DNA of 64,000 nt from assembly GCA_963383645.1 (NCBI GenBank), contig OY726560.1, positions 62,624,558-62,688,557 on the forward strand, read 5' to 3'. The translations under genes were made by a program, and so were the position numbers. Of the stretch, positions 51,077 to 63,888 are shown piece after piece; the first letter of the stretch is position 1, and every line of letters starts with the position of its first letter. The stretch is from Muscardinus avellanarius (lineage: Eukaryota > Chordata > Mammalia > Rodentia > Gliridae). The notes beneath the pieces were generated by a model. That model had not been told where the DNA came from. It ran no database searches and saw only the letters and a program-made list of their open reading frames with translations.

Positions 51077-52994
51077 ACTGTAACTTTTAAGTAGTAGTGA
51101 AAGTCTACTATTTAATAAAAACATAAAAGTAATAATATAATTTTATTGATTAGTAAGCATTAATAAAAAATTTAAAAAATTTTTCAAAATGAACTTAAAT
51201 TAGAAAAAAGGGATTAAGATAGTAAAGAAATTAAATATATTCATACTCTTATATTTGAATTATAAGCTTTTCTATACAATGAACAAATCAAACAATAAAA
51301 GCTTATATTAAAGAAAATAAAATTTGGTTTAAAAGTTTTAAATCCCAAGCTTTCTCCAAGAAAGAAATAAAAAGGGGAAAAAAAGTAAATCTTTTGCCTT
51401 GGTGTTTTTATCAGCTCCAATTTAGGTACTGCAAGGTCATATTTAATATAAAAGAATGATTTAAAAATTCACCATTTTAAAGATTGGCATTACAATAATA
51501 AATCTTGCCATTCCTGGTTTAGTATATATGCCATTTTAAAGAGTAAAATCAAACACAGCACTATTGATACTCAAAGAGAATACTGTTCGTATTTTTACTT
51601 ATTGTTGAGAAATCTGTGTAGACAGAAGAAAACGTCTTCTCATACAGAATTCATGTAAAAGTAGCACTCTGGCTTGCGGCTAAGGCTGTGACTTGTAAGG
51701 CTCTGGTTGTTTTTAGCATTACTACTTTCTTGTGGCAGACCCAGTTAGTTGGTTAACCAACTACCAGCATTTCACTCCTTCCTTCCAAGCCCATAGCCTC
51801 CAATTTACTGAGCATGTCCGCCACCTCACAGGCCCTCATGCTGGCATCCCCAGGAGCCAAAAGCTGATTAATCGAAACCAGTCATCCCAGTCTAGCCCTG
51901 CGCCTAGTAACTTCTATGGGGTAGACATGGATGTAACCTGGACACTGGAAGGAAGGAAGACATCAGTTTGGGGGTGAGGAGCAGGGTTAGCAAGGGTTTT
52001 CTTTTGTGATAAAAAGAGAAAATGTTTCTTTAGGTGCTCATATATAAGTTTGTGAAATTTAAAGATGCAAGCCTGAAGAAAGAGATCTATCACCTCGATA
52101 AAGCAAAAGGATAGACAGTGCCTGCCATTAACAAATTTTGGCACATCTTCTCTCCATTTTTCTTGCTATGAGAGATAATGCATGCATTGTCTAAGGAACA
52201 ATGATTTCAGTATTCAATTAGATGTAGCCCAAAATATTTTAGCAAGTACATTTCTATAAAGATGACTCCTTCCTCTGTTAGTGGCATACTTTCTCCAAGC
52301 CATTACTGTATTCTACTGATGTGCATAATTAGGAGTTATCTTAAAGCGTATCCGTTTCAAAATGCTCTCTTCACTTGTGTTTTTCTATCTCTACATTTGC
52401 AAAAGTGAGTATGTATCCATCTCTAGACATTTCATTCACTGTAGAGTTTCATAAGCTCATGACACTTCTACCATCACATGGTTGGTAAGTCCATCTCCAC
52501 TAAGGGCAAGTAAGAATGGAATCCCTGCGATGGTGGTTTGAGACAGTAGAGTCAGTATAGAACAATGCCTTAAGACAAAATTTAAACTAAGCTGCTTAAC
52601 TTAGATCCATGAAGTGCCACTAGTCATTACACACTTGGCCTCTGTAGGCCTGGATCCTTCCTTTTACAAGGGAAATGATACTAGCCATCTCACATTGCCA
52701 CTTTATACATTAGGATGAATTAATATGTGAAAACACTTAAAATGTTAACATAAGCAGAAAGTACTCAATAGCAATTTAATATTATTACAGTAAGAACTAA
52801 TTATAGACTATTTACTATTTTATGAAGCTCAGGGGATTTAATCAAAGTATTGTTTAGTTTAAATATTAAATATTTAAATAGAAGTAACTGGGTACCCATT
52901 ATAAAAAATAATCTGTAATATTTTGAGCAATGTACAGTGAATTTCTTCTTACAGCCAAAATAGTATTCAATTCTGCTTACTATTGGACACCGTT
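51077..52994. other. Upstream intergenic, unassigned
   Basis: AT-rich, no coding exon or named repeat recognised. No PI15-like exon is visible. Confidence 0.6.
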
Positions 52995-53245
52995 TGTTTT
53001 GGTTTGTTTTATTTTTTGTTTGTTTTATTTTGTTTTGTTTTGCAGCACTGGGAATTGAACCCCGAGGCATTGTACTGCCAAGCTACACTCCCAGCCTTAT
53101 TTTTTATTCTTTATATTGAAACAGGGTCTCATTTAAATTACTGAGGGCCTCACTAAGTAGCTGAGGCTGGCCTTGAACCTTCAATCCTACTGTCTCAGTC
53201 TCCCAAGTACTGGGATTGCAAGCATGTGCCCCCATGCCTGGCTAG
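52995..53245 (-). mobile_element. B1-ID SINE with (TTTTG)n tail
   Basis: Antisense: CAGCACTGGGAATTGAACCC, GGTCTCATTTAAATTACTGA, GTACTGGGATTGCAAGCATG. Long-middle type. Confidence 0.88.
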
Positions 53246-53559
53246 ACACAGTTTTTATTCTAACCAAAAGCAACCATTTGAATGAATATGAATGAATCCT
53301 TTATTTTCAGTAATATTGAGTTCATCTGTATTATATGACGAATTTTAATAATACAATCTTTCTACTTTAATTGTAAGTATGTAGTTGATTATTAAACTTT
53401 ATTGTTAAAATGTACATACATGCATTAAAGTGCCAACATTTTAAGTAGCCAGCTGAATAAAAATTTCCTAAGGCACCTGAGTGAAAAAACACTCAGATAT
53501 GGGAGAAGAAAATAGCCATTCCTCTAGAATCCTTTGTGCCTCCCTCCTCACCAAAGTTA

Positions 53560-54800
53560 ATGCATATTCTTACTTTCTATCGGTTTGGCCTGCTTTTAGT
53601 CTATAGAAATGAAACCATAGATAATTCTGTTGTCTGACTTTTGTGTGTGGATTCTTTCATTCAATATGTCTGTGATATTCTTCAATCTTGTCTTATATAC
53701 CAACCCTTTGTCCTTTTTCTTTGATGAGCATACTACAATTTATTTATTTATTATGTTGTTGAGTGTCAGTGTTATTTCCAGTTTAGGATGGTTAAAAATA
53801 ACATCACAAGCTGGGCATGGTGGCTCATGCTTGTAATCCCCGCGCTTGGGAGGTGGAGACAGGAGGATCTTGCAGGTTCAAAGCCAGCCTCGCTGGCTTA
53901 AGAGACCCTGTTTCCAAATAAAATATAAAATAGGTCTGGGAGTGTAGCCCGGAGGTAGAAGGGTTTCCAGGAACCTCAGTACCACCAAAAAATAAAATAA
54001 AATAAAATAATCACAAGAACATTATAATGTATGTATTTTAATGCACATATTTACATTTTTTATTGTCTAGATAGGAATAGAACTGGTGGATCCTAATGTA
54101 TGCTTATGTAGTACTTTGTGTGGATAAACTGGGTTATATACCTTTTTCTTACTTATTTTAGAAACATTTTGTTAAGTGTTGGGTACATGTGCCTTTTAAA
54201 GAATAAAGCAATTTTAAATTTCTTATTCATCTCCTTTCTTTGTATTTTCATTCTCTGAATCATGCCTCTTAATGAGCAAAATGTCTTAATTTTAATGAGT
54301 GCAATTTACTGATATTTTTCTTTATAGTGCTATGTGGGACTGTCAGAAAAATATTTGTCTATCCCAAAGTCGTAAGAAACGTCTATTATTTTATCGTCTG
54401 TCTTTATTATTTTGCATTTTACAGTCAGGTCTTTGGTCTACCCAGAACAATTTTTTCTGTTGTAGTAAAAAGAAATAATAAGATTACAATGACTATATAC
54501 AAATTTATATCCCTTGCAATCATTATTGTAAAACTCTTCGCAAAGATCAAGTTTCTGAATTGAGACAGAAAAAAAAATATCATTTGTACTTGAATCTATA
54601 ATTATTGTGATGCTTCTTCAGCGGGATTATTTAAAAATATCAGCAATGAGACCCATATTAATGCTGTAAGCCAGAAACTCTTTTTATTAATGTGTAGGAA
54701 ATTATTTATTTTAAGCTGATTCTGTACTTATAGAAGACCTGTTTTATTGCTTTTTTTGAAGTTTGGCTGATCTTTAACCACTAAATGCAATGATTTATTT
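53560..54800 (-). mobile_element. Ancient L1 ORF2/3' fragment, antisense, split by a SINE
   Basis: Reverse complement of L1M-like sequence: ATTCTTTCATTCAATATGTC and GATGAGCATACTACAATTTA before the SINE at 53811-54010, then AGGAATAGAACTGGTGGATC and TGAGTGCAATTTACTGATAT after it. The right end is vague. Confidence 0.6.
53811..54010 (+). mobile_element. B1-ID SINE, short derived type, inside an old L1
   Basis: CTGGGCATGGTGGCTCATGC, short middle GCCTCGCTGGCTTAAGAGAC, right half ending CCTCAGTACCACC. ATCACAAG repeats at 53803-53810 and 54011-54018. Confidence 0.92.
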
Positions 54801-54882
54801 TTAATCTATATGATTTTACCAGCCTTGCTGCCCTCTATGCTTGAGAGAAAAACAATCACTATTTATCATGTGCTTATGTGAC

Positions 54883-54883
<1 letters not shown>

Positions 54884-54925
<42 letters not shown>
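54884..54925. repeat. (TG)n microsatellite
   Basis: About 21 TG units abutting the ID end of the next SINE, probably replacing its tail. Confidence 0.95.
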
Positions 54926-54927
<2 letters not shown>

Positions 54928-55125
54928 ACTGGGGATGGAACCCAGGGGCATTCTACCTCCGAGCTATACACTTAGTCCTATTTTTTATTCTTTTATTTTG
55001 AAACAGGGTCTCACTGAGTTGCAGAAGAGCCTCACTAAGTAGCTGAGGATGGCTGCGAACTGCAATCCTCCTGACTCAGCCTCCCAAATGCTGGGATTCC
55101 AAGTGTGTGCCACCACACCTGGTTT
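54926..55125 (-). mobile_element. B1-ID SINE, long type
   Basis: Antisense: CTACTGGGGATGGAACCCAG, GGTCTCACTGAGTTGCAGAA, CAAATGCTGGGATTCCAAGT. Confidence 0.9.
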
Positions 55126-57479
55126 TGTGTCTTCCTTGGTTCTGCTTAAAGTCTTTTCCATTCACTATTTTCTGACTTACGTACACCAGAGCTATCCTCC
55201 TCCACAAAGATTTTCACTGATCCTTTTATTTCACATTCCTCAAAGTCACTTCCTATACTATAAATTACAGCTATTCATATACTCCTACTTCTTCAGTGAT
55301 GCTAAAAGCTCCTTAAGAGAATCAGTCATGGTTATGTTCCCTTCACATTGTTTACAATGTATGGTAAGTACACAAATTTAAATTTATGGAATATTTTGTA
55401 TTTATCAGAGTTATCCCTGGACATAAAATCTTGTGTACAAAATAACTAGAATCCACAAAATAAACCAAGCACATCATACTAGAGAGAATTGTCATCTAGA
55501 GTTATTTCCTTTGAAGGAAACATCTTATATGGAAGTAAAATCTTAGGTCACTAGTATTCTCTAGACCAGATAGGCAATTCAAATTATTTTTAAAAAGTAA
55601 AACCAGGCATAGAATAACTACTCTCTACAGTATCTCCAGATCCCCCACCTTGAGCAGGTTTTTGTGCTTGAGCAATTTATCGAGTACCACTCTTAAGTCA
55701 TTGTTTGAAATTAAAATTAATTTATATAAACTTTTATTTTTACAGAAAGGTTCACATCTGTTTCTATACCTGTCATTTTTCCAATATTTACTTCCTAGAT
55801 ATTCACAGGAAAATGTTTCCTAATGACAAAATGTCCAGTTATATTTCAGAATGATGCTCTACTTTACCGATGTTCTACTATATGTTTTATCAGTTGCTGG
55901 CTTATAGTGCCACATGTCTCTTTATCGCCTATTTGAAGATCGGGTGTATGCATAGTGTTAGCTTCTGCAAATTTTAAGTCATAGCAAGACCCACAGATAC
56001 AAATTTGAAAAGAGCTGCTCATTGATATGAAACTCTCCATCCACGTTGAAGCACTGTATTTTAATTTATTTAAATCAAAATACCCAGAACAGTTGGTAAT
56101 TCTTCCACCTTTTAAAATTTAAGGACTATTTCTGAAGTACATTCAGGGTGGCATGAGAAATCTAACCGGTGCTTCATTTTTTGATGACTGCTTTTCTCTC
56201 CCCCCACCCCCAGGTCTGCAGAAGTGCTTTACAATGTACTGGGGTTAGAGGTTGCCTTTCAGGTTTACCAGGAAAGACTGTTGAAAGAGGAGCATTGTAA
56301 AAGGAAAAGTGCTCACCCTTTCATCTGCAGAATTAATGTCAGAGACGGGCTTTTCATCCCAATACAAGGAGGATGAAAGCTTTCTCAACTGTCACTAGCT
56401 AGCTCAAGAAGAAATTGTTGGCAAAAGTCCTGAAGTCCACTTTTAATGGTAGTCTTAAAGAATCATACTTAACCAAAGTGAAGCAAAATTTCTACTCTCT
56501 GACAAATATATATCCTCTACAATTAAAAAATTGTATCTGAATACATGTACACATAGTGTTTGAATCTTAAACTCATTATTTCACTAGATAATGGGGGAGG
56601 TATTAAGAAAAAATGAATTTAATTAGATAAATTATAGGGAAGACACTGGAAGTATAGAAGAAAATGGGCAACTTTTCTTTACGTTTCTTTTCACAATCCT
56701 TCTGAGAATAAGCCCAAGAAGTAACATGGATTTTAGAAATGCTTTTGGTCTAAAAATATGGAATACCTACAAAATAAAAGCTTTGGTAACTATGGACTTC
56801 ATAAACAGTAAATGAGTACATAGACCAATGGAAATATGCTTAAATAATTAGCTTTCACAAGTGAATAAGAAGCATTGGGAACCTCAGTCTCGTGTATTTG
56901 TATATTTCAGAGAAGGTGCATTTTGTTTCTTCTGTCTTACTCCATGTTATGCCTTTAATTTGAGAACCCATTTTTAGCATCTCCCTACTTCCTAAATATC
57001 CCTGTCTTGGCGCCATTTGCCCAAACTCTTCCCAAATTCCATCATCTCTCTCAGTTGTCTTATATCTCTCTCCATTTTTCTTTTCTCTCATCTCAAACCT
57101 GAATTCTTCCAAGAAGTCTTGCTAATTGTCCATATATAGAATTATTCCACCAATACTCTAAAATCTACATGTTGCCTAAAACAATAAAGGCTCAGGTGAA
57201 CATAAAACCATGTTTTCTAAACTTAAGAAGATTCTGGCTTTAAAGGAAAGAATAAATTATACAGTGTATCCAGGTATTAGAATCCTTGAAATATAAACTC
57301 TATTAGTTAAAATAAACATTCAGTAATCTAAACACATAATTAGCACAATTAAATTCAATAGTACTTGCTAACTTTAGGTGTAAATGGTGGATTTTAAAAG
57401 AAGTTACCCTCTCTTTCTCTCTCTCATTCTCTCTTTCTCTCAAATTCATTACAAACCAAATGTATTCCATGTGGTAAAG
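55126..57479. other. Upstream intergenic, unassigned
   Basis: No coding signal. Short pyrimidine-rich parts near 55140-55400 could be ancient L2 or MIR remains but are too diverged to call. Confidence 0.5.
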
Positions 57480-57840
57480 GACTGAATTTTTTTGTTTACA
57501 TGTCTTCTTTCTCCTGCCATTTACTTTGGGCATGGCCATGTGACTTGCTTTGCACAATGGAACTTGGGTGGAAGTGAGAATGTGTCTAGATCAAGCTGAC
57601 ACATTTGAGGACAATGACCTCCACCTGTCCTCTTGCACCTTCTTCCTGTATCATGAGAAGAGCATAGCAGGTAGACATTACTTCTTTAGTTTGTTTATGT
57701 ATGAATTGACCTAAACCCTAGAGTTTAACCCCTTCTAGCTGAGATCAACCCAAACCACAGCCTACCATCCATATCCGTGAAAATACAGTGTTTCTGTTTT
57801 GCTAAGATTTTAATGTTGCTCATTGCACAAAACTATCACA
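57480..57840. repeat. Possible ancient LTR (MaLR/MLT1-like)
   Basis: CATGTGACTTGCTTTGCACA, GGGTGGAAGTGAGAATGTGT and TTTGCTAAGATTTTAATGTT resemble old MaLR LTR text, but the match is loose and I cannot confirm the family. Confidence 0.3.
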
Positions 57841-58076
57841 GCAAAAGATTAATCATTCAAATAAGATTTAATGTACCAACTTTATAACAGCCCTGACATA
57901 AATACTAATGAGGTTCAGAGAGTAGCTGAACAGAACTTCATGATAAACCTTTTTCTCAGAGTCAATGCCTTAACCAGAACTTCTCCATCCGTGCCATCCC
58001 TTCCTGCCCCAGCCCATTGTTCTGGGTTTTTTTTTTTTTTTTTCCGTTGTTCTGTTTTTAAGGTGCAAGCAAAAAG

Positions 58077-58249
58077 GTACTGGGGTTCCTGTAAGCCCTT
58101 CTACCTCCGGGCTACACTCCCAGACCTATTTTATATTTTTTATTTGGAAACAGGGTCTCTTAAGCCAACCTGGCTAGCTTCGAACCTGCGTGATCCTCCT
58201 GTCTCTGCCTCCCAAGCGCGGGGATTACAATCATGTGCCACCACGCCCA
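58077..58249 (-). mobile_element. B1-ID SINE, short derived type, without A-tail, perfect 12-bp TSD
   Basis: GCAAGCAAAAAG at 58065-58076 and 58250-58261 directly bounds the SINE. On the minus strand the element ends GGAACCCCAGTACC with no A-run before the duplication; the nearby T-run (58027-58043) lies outside the duplication. Confidence 0.9.
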
Positions 58250-58471
58250 GCAAGCAAAAAGCCTTTTGAAAATAAAAATAGCATTGAACGTAGAAAGCAG
58301 TAGGTAAGAACTAGCAAGCTAATAGAGAACATGTGTGTCAAGCTTTTTGTTTTGAAGTTTCTAAATCTTCCTTGTGGCTCAGTACCCTCATTAGTAACTT
58401 ATCATTTGAGAACTTGTTTTTGTGAGTCTTGACAAATGCTAGTTGGTGTCTCTTAATAAAATAATACATAA

Positions 58472-58678
58472 GAGCCAGGTATGGTGGCGCATACCTGTAA
58501 TCCCAGCATTTGAAAGGCTGAGACAGGAAGATAAGCAGTTCGTGGACAACCTCACCTACTTAGTAAGGCCCTTTGCAGTTTAGTGAGACCCTGTTTCAAA
58601 ATAAATAATAAAAATAAATAGGGCTGAGGGTGTAGCTCGAAGGTAGGATGCCCCTGGGATATATCCCCAGTACTGCAA

Positions 58679-58713
<35 letters not shown>

Positions 58714-58724
58714 GTAAATAAATA
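58472..58724 (+). mobile_element. B1-ID SINE, long type, with (AAAT)n tail
   Basis: Sense: AGCCAGGTATGGTGGCGCAT to ATATCCCCAGTACTGC, then about eleven AAAT units to 58723. Confidence 0.9.
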
Positions 58725-58770
58725 CAAGTAATGATGCCTATGTGATTCAACTTTTAAGAGCAACAGAAAA

Positions 58771-59007
58771 GCCGGGCGTGGTGGCGCACGCTTGTAATCC
58801 CCGCGCTTGGGAGGCTGAGACAGGAGGATCACACGGGTTTGAAGCCAGCCTCAGCTACTTAGTGAGGCTTTCAGCAACCTAGTGAGACCCTGTTTCCAAA
58901 TGAAATATATTTTTTAAAAAAAGGTCTGGGAGTATATCCCGGAGGTAGAAAGCCTCTGGGTTCTACCCCTAGTACCACCAAAAAATAAAAATTAAAAAAT
59001 TTTAAAA
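58771..59007 (+). mobile_element. B1-ID SINE, intermediate type, with 14-bp TSD
   Basis: AAGAGCAACAGAAA at 58756-58769 and 59008-59021. GCCGGGCGTGGTGGCGCACG, long middle, AAGGTCTGGGAGTATATCCC right half. Confidence 0.93.
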
Positions 59008-59049
59008 AAGAGCAACAGAAAGATGGTGGACAAAAGATTGTATTATACT

Positions 59050-59600
59050 TTGCCATAGTATTAGAGACACTCCTCTGGAAAAAAAATATATTACTTTCCT
59101 AAAAAATTTCTTGATTTAAAATTGTAAATATATGAGTGGATAAAGAGAACGTGGTGTATACAAACAATGGAATTTTACTGAGGCATAAAGAACAAAATGC
59201 TATCACTTGCAAGAAAAGGGGTAGAACTAGATGATATTATGCCAAGTGAGATTAGTCAGTTTTAGAAATATAAGGGGCATATATTTTCGCTCATATGTAA
59301 AAACTAGAGAGAAAATAGGAAACAAGAGGAACCTCAGACAACTGAGAATAGAAAAGGTTAAATAGCGAAGGGGGTTGGAGGAGGAAGATGAAGAGGGGAA
59401 AGGGAGAATTGCTGAAGGAAGCATTTCAAATAACAGAGTGTCCACATGAAGGTATCACCTTTAATTTTTTTTAACGTGTACAGGGAAAGGGGGAGGGGGT
59501 GGGTGCTATCTAGAGAGAAACAGTTATATGTGTATGTGTGTTCATATCATTTTGAACCCCATTATGCTATATAATTACAATGCACCAATAAAAGTATTTT
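59050..59600 (+). mobile_element. LINE-1 3' end, sense
   Basis: Runs from the ORF2 C-terminus (AATGGAATTTTACTGAGGCA, GATATTATGCCAAGTGAGAT) into a purine-rich 3'UTR and ends TACAATGCACCAATAAAAG. Older and more diverged than the L1s at 1.8-7 kb. Confidence 0.8.
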
Positions 59601-59657
59601 GAAAATGAAAATGCTTTAGTCAAACTCATAATATTGCTATATAGTATTTTAAGAAAT

Positions 59658-60106
59658 AAGTCACAGCTGCGGTGTTGGTGCACCCCTGTAATCCCAGGAC
59701 TTAAGTGGCTGAGACAGGAGAATTGCAGGTTCAACAACAGCGTCAGCCAGACATGGCAGCGCAGGCTTGTAATCTCAGTACTTGGGAGGCTGAGACCAAA
59801 GGATCACAGGTTTGGTCAGTCTCAGCTACTTCAGTGAGGTCTTCTACAACTTAGTGAGACCCTTTTCAAAATAAAGAATAATAAAAAAAAAAAAAATAGG
59901 CCTGGGTTGGTAGCTCAGCATTGGAATGTCCCTGTTCAATCTCCAGTACTAAAAAAGAAAAAAGAAAAAAGAATAGCTTCAGCAACAACAACTTCACAAT
60001 ACTCTCAGCAACCTAGTGAGACCCTGTTTTAAAGGGAAAAACCAATAAAGGGCTGGGATTGTATCTCAGAGAACACATTCTGGGTTCAATCCCCAGTATC
60101 ACAAAG
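59658..60106 (+). mobile_element. SINE nested in SINE
   Basis: An outer B1-ID copy starts at 59658 (GTGTTGGTGCACCCCTGTAA), is cut near 59745, and resumes near 59976 (CAGCAACCTAGTGAGACCCT to TCAATCCCCAGTATCAC). The inner copy runs about 59746-59965 (CCAGACATGGCAGCGCAGGC to CAATCTCCAGTACT plus A-rich tail). Confidence 0.8.
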
Positions 60107-60196
60107 TAACTAAATTAATAAGACACATGAGAAAAAAATAACTGTGAAAGAAAGGTTCAGACTGAGCAAGATCCACATGTTTAAAAGAGTCTATTA

Positions 60197-60420
60197 GCCG
60201 GGTGTGGTGGTGCACGCTTGTAATCCCCGCGCTTGGGAGGCTGAGACAGGAGGATCCCACAGATTCGAAGCCAGCCTCAGCTACTTAGTGAGATTCTCAG
60301 CAACTTAGTGAGACCCTGTTTCCAAATAAAATTTAAAATAGGACTGGGAGTATAGCCCAGGTGTATAAAGCCCCCAGGTTCCACCCTCAGTACCACCAAA
60401 GAATAAAAAATAAAAATAAA
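60197..60420 (+). mobile_element. B1-ID SINE, intermediate type, with TSD
   Basis: GCCGGGTGTGGTGGTGCACG to CCCTCAGTACCACC plus AAAT tail. TAAAAGAGTCTATTA (60182-60196) against TAAAAGGGTCTATT (60421-60434). Confidence 0.92.
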
Positions 60421-60434
60421 TAAAAGGGTCTATT

Positions 60435-62975
60435 GGAACAAAAAGGCACATTCACTTAAATGAAGAAACGAACAACAGAAAGTATAGAAGGGTCAAAATC
60501 AAGGGGAGACATGGTTCTTGATATGGAAAAGAAAAGATGAAAAACAAAGGCTTTCTGACTTCAAGAATATTATATAAAGGAAGTTATGTCCTGAAAAATA
60601 GGGTCAAATTTTTGCCAGGAAGGAAGACGTAGGTGTGTGTGTGTGTGTTTTGAGACGTGAGGAGCGGCTGATATCCAGATGGCAAACTGAATGGCTTGGA
60701 GAAGGAATCAGAAGAATTCAAGACATGTTTCTTAGTCTGCCAAAGTAGTAGTCTATCCAACTTTATTCAAGATTTAATACTTTGCAGGGAGCCAAAACTG
60801 TAACTTTAATTATACAATTGGAATATGTGAAAATTAAGATTGCCTGTAGTTATAAAAAGAACATCTGGAAAGGAACATGCAAGAAAAATCATTACCTCTT
60901 CAAATCCCATGAGATGGATTCAATTTATATTTTAAATTAATAGCTTATCTGTTAGTAACAATTCAGCTCACAGATTATCTATTAACAAGATGAGGCACTG
61001 GCCTCACATACTGAACAAATTGCCTTTCCTTTATCAGACTAAGCTTCCTGTCCCCCTCCTGGCTTCTTACAATGTTTTTAAAGTCAGCCGTGGCTCTTCT
61101 TGTTAAAACAAGGCATAGGAATAGAATTAAAGAAATGCAAATATGAAGAACCATAATTTAAAGTTATACAAGGCAATCTTTCTTTTCCTGTTTTTCTTTT
61201 TACTATTCCATCCACGGTTCCCATTTTTTATTATCTGTTTTAAAAAATTACTTCTTGTTTCCGATTCTCCATGTTACTTTTAATATGAACAAGTTAGTAC
61301 GTTAAATAGTCATTTAATCAAGAATTGTTTTCTGAACTTTATTTCCTTTATAATTATTTAATTTGGTAAAATGTATTTTGCAATTGATCTTCATTTTGTG
61401 AACTAACCCTGGCATCACTGTGGCAACACAGCCATCTAAGGGAGAATATAATATCCTCATACAGAAGCAACTCTGTCTTGACATTTCATGAACACTCAGT
61501 AATTATGACTTTCTGATTTCTCGGTCTGCATGACTTTGGTTGATTTCCACTGGTAATCAACATCATGAAAATACCAACACAGAGTTTCAGTAAACCCTGG
61601 AAAGGTATTTTATTCATCATTTAGTTTTTACTTATGCATTTTACAATAAAATGGTAAAATGAACAATGATAAAAAAGAACAATTTCAAATGACCATTAGC
61701 ATGATCATTTTAAAAAGCATATTAAAATAAAAATGTATTCATCTTTATTTAAAAGTAAGTTTAGGTTAAAAAAATGAACATTCACTACTGTGTTTATGCA
61801 TATACATTTACTAAGCTAAATTATTGGTAAAATGTTGTCAATTTTTAAAAATTAAAATCATACTAATTTTAAGAGTTTTCTGCCAGGAAAATGTCATAAT
61901 TTAGTTTGAATTGGTTTGTTCTCAATGTAAGAATCATGTCTCTCATGACCATGAGAGAAGAGTAGAAGGCATAGATCATTCTAGTCTTAAAATTTAACCA
62001 ATAGATATAATAGCTCAGAAGACAAAATGTGTTCAAGATATCATGTTAATTACTATAATCATTCAATTAAATATGGTAAACTCACAAGCCAACATGCCTG
62101 CTAAGGACAATTCACAACATTGGCTCCATATTCTGAGAAAATATTTCCACATACTTTGCCAACTTCTCTGACAGTATTTTCATTATAGTTCACTGCTATT
62201 TCTAGATTTTTGACACAAGAAATAAACTTTGCTTCTAGGTTCCCGTCTATAAAGCCATAGATGAACCAATAATTTATTTATAACTCAGTGAATTGAAAAG
62301 AATGAAGGAATTGGCATACACGGACGTTTTTATGACCTTTTAAATAATTTTATAGCCAAATTATTGTTTCTTTTCTAAATAGAAGAATAAAGTTACAAAT
62401 AAAATTCAACACATCAACTTCATATTTATCGCATCTAAAAGTTAGATGTTTAGAATTCTAATCAAAGAAACTTTTACATGATTGGGCTTAGTTATGGCTA
62501 GTTATAGAATATTCCCTGAAGATCTCAGGATTAATCTAGGTAAGTAATGAGAGTTATAATGGCTTTATCTGGGTGGTAACTGTTGAGGTATATGGGGACA
62601 AAGAAAAAACAGATCGATAATAGAGAGCAGAGTTTTTTTAGTCATTAAACCTGGAAGGAGATATCTGACTGAGGAGAGAGCCCACAAGAGTCAGAAACCC
62701 ATCTCCTTGCAGGGTAGGGATTTATTATGAGTCAAGGAAGGGGGAGGGTACAGAAGTAGTCACATAAGCCATAGGTTGGTATGCTCCTGGCCAGGTCATC
62801 TAGGGCAGGGTAATGGTCAGGGGGTGCTTCTCTTTCTTTGTGATTTTACTCTCGATCAGTATGACCTCATAGCCAGACCTCACAGTGCCCACAGTAATCT
62901 AGGCAGTGGGGTGTGACTGGAGAAAGTCAGTCTCTTGGGGGTCTGGCCATAGGGATTGTGTGTGTGTCTTTGAAT

Positions 62976-62976
<1 letters not shown>
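60435..62976. other. Upstream intergenic, unassigned
   Basis: AT-rich sequence, a small GT run near 60632-60649, otherwise nothing recognisable. Confidence 0.6.
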
Positions 62977-63043
<67 letters not shown>

Positions 63044-63044
63044 T
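62977..63044. repeat. (CT)n microsatellite
   Basis: About 31 CT units in a 68-nt pyrimidine run. Flanking ~62650-63250 is unique-looking or an unrecognised repeat. Confidence 0.95.
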
Positions 63045-63643
63045 ACAGTTTCCATGATGTGAAAGCAGAGCCTTTCTCTCTGTATCTCTCTCTCTGCTTC
63101 TCATCACCATTCCCTGAAATTTACAAACACTGGCTTCACAGGACTAAACTCAGGATCTCTAAAAAACCATGAACAAATAAATCTTTCTTCCTCTAAGTTG
63201 GGCAATGAGTCAGTATGAATTATAGCAGTGACCATGATGACCAAGACAGGCTTCCAATGAAATTATTTTACTGATTTGAGTGGAATTTGAGATTAGCCCT
63301 TGAGGCTATGTCAGAAGAGCTTCTCAGGCTTCTCTTCTTGGAAAGATGGCTTTTTGAGTCCTATGATGACCAAATACCTCATCTGCCACAGTAGCAAAAA
63401 GATAAAGGTGGGGAAAACAGCAATTGATGAGGCAATAGGTCACTGCTTTATTATAAAACTGGAGCCAAAGGTTCCCACTCCATTATTCTACCTAAGCTTT
63501 CAGATACCTTCCAAACATGTCTTATTAACCCTAATTTATGGGGGTAGTTTATAATGTATAAAAGGATTTTTATTTATATCTTTCATATATCAAAGTCATT
63601 CTTTTAACCTTCTGAGGCCAATGCAAGACAAAATACATCTCTG

Positions 63644-63690
<47 letters not shown>

Positions 63691-63888
63691 GGTTCTGGGG
63701 ATGGAATCCAGGGGCATTCAAACTCAGAGCTACATCCCAACTCTATTTTTTTAATTCTTTATTTTGAAACAGGGCTTACTGGGTTTCAAAGGGCCTCACT
63801 AAATGGTAGCAGAGGCTCTCTGTAAACTGCAATCCTCCAGTCTCAGCCTCCCTAATGCTGAAATTACAAGCATGCACTACCATGCTCA
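63644..63888 (-). mobile_element. B1-ID SINE, long type, with 43-T tract and ~20-bp TSD
   Basis: GCAAGACAAAATACATCTCT (63623-63642) against GCAAGACAAATTACATCTCT (63889-63908), one mismatch. T-run 63646-63688, then GCGGTTCTGGGGATGGAATC and the rest of the SINE. Confidence 0.92.
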
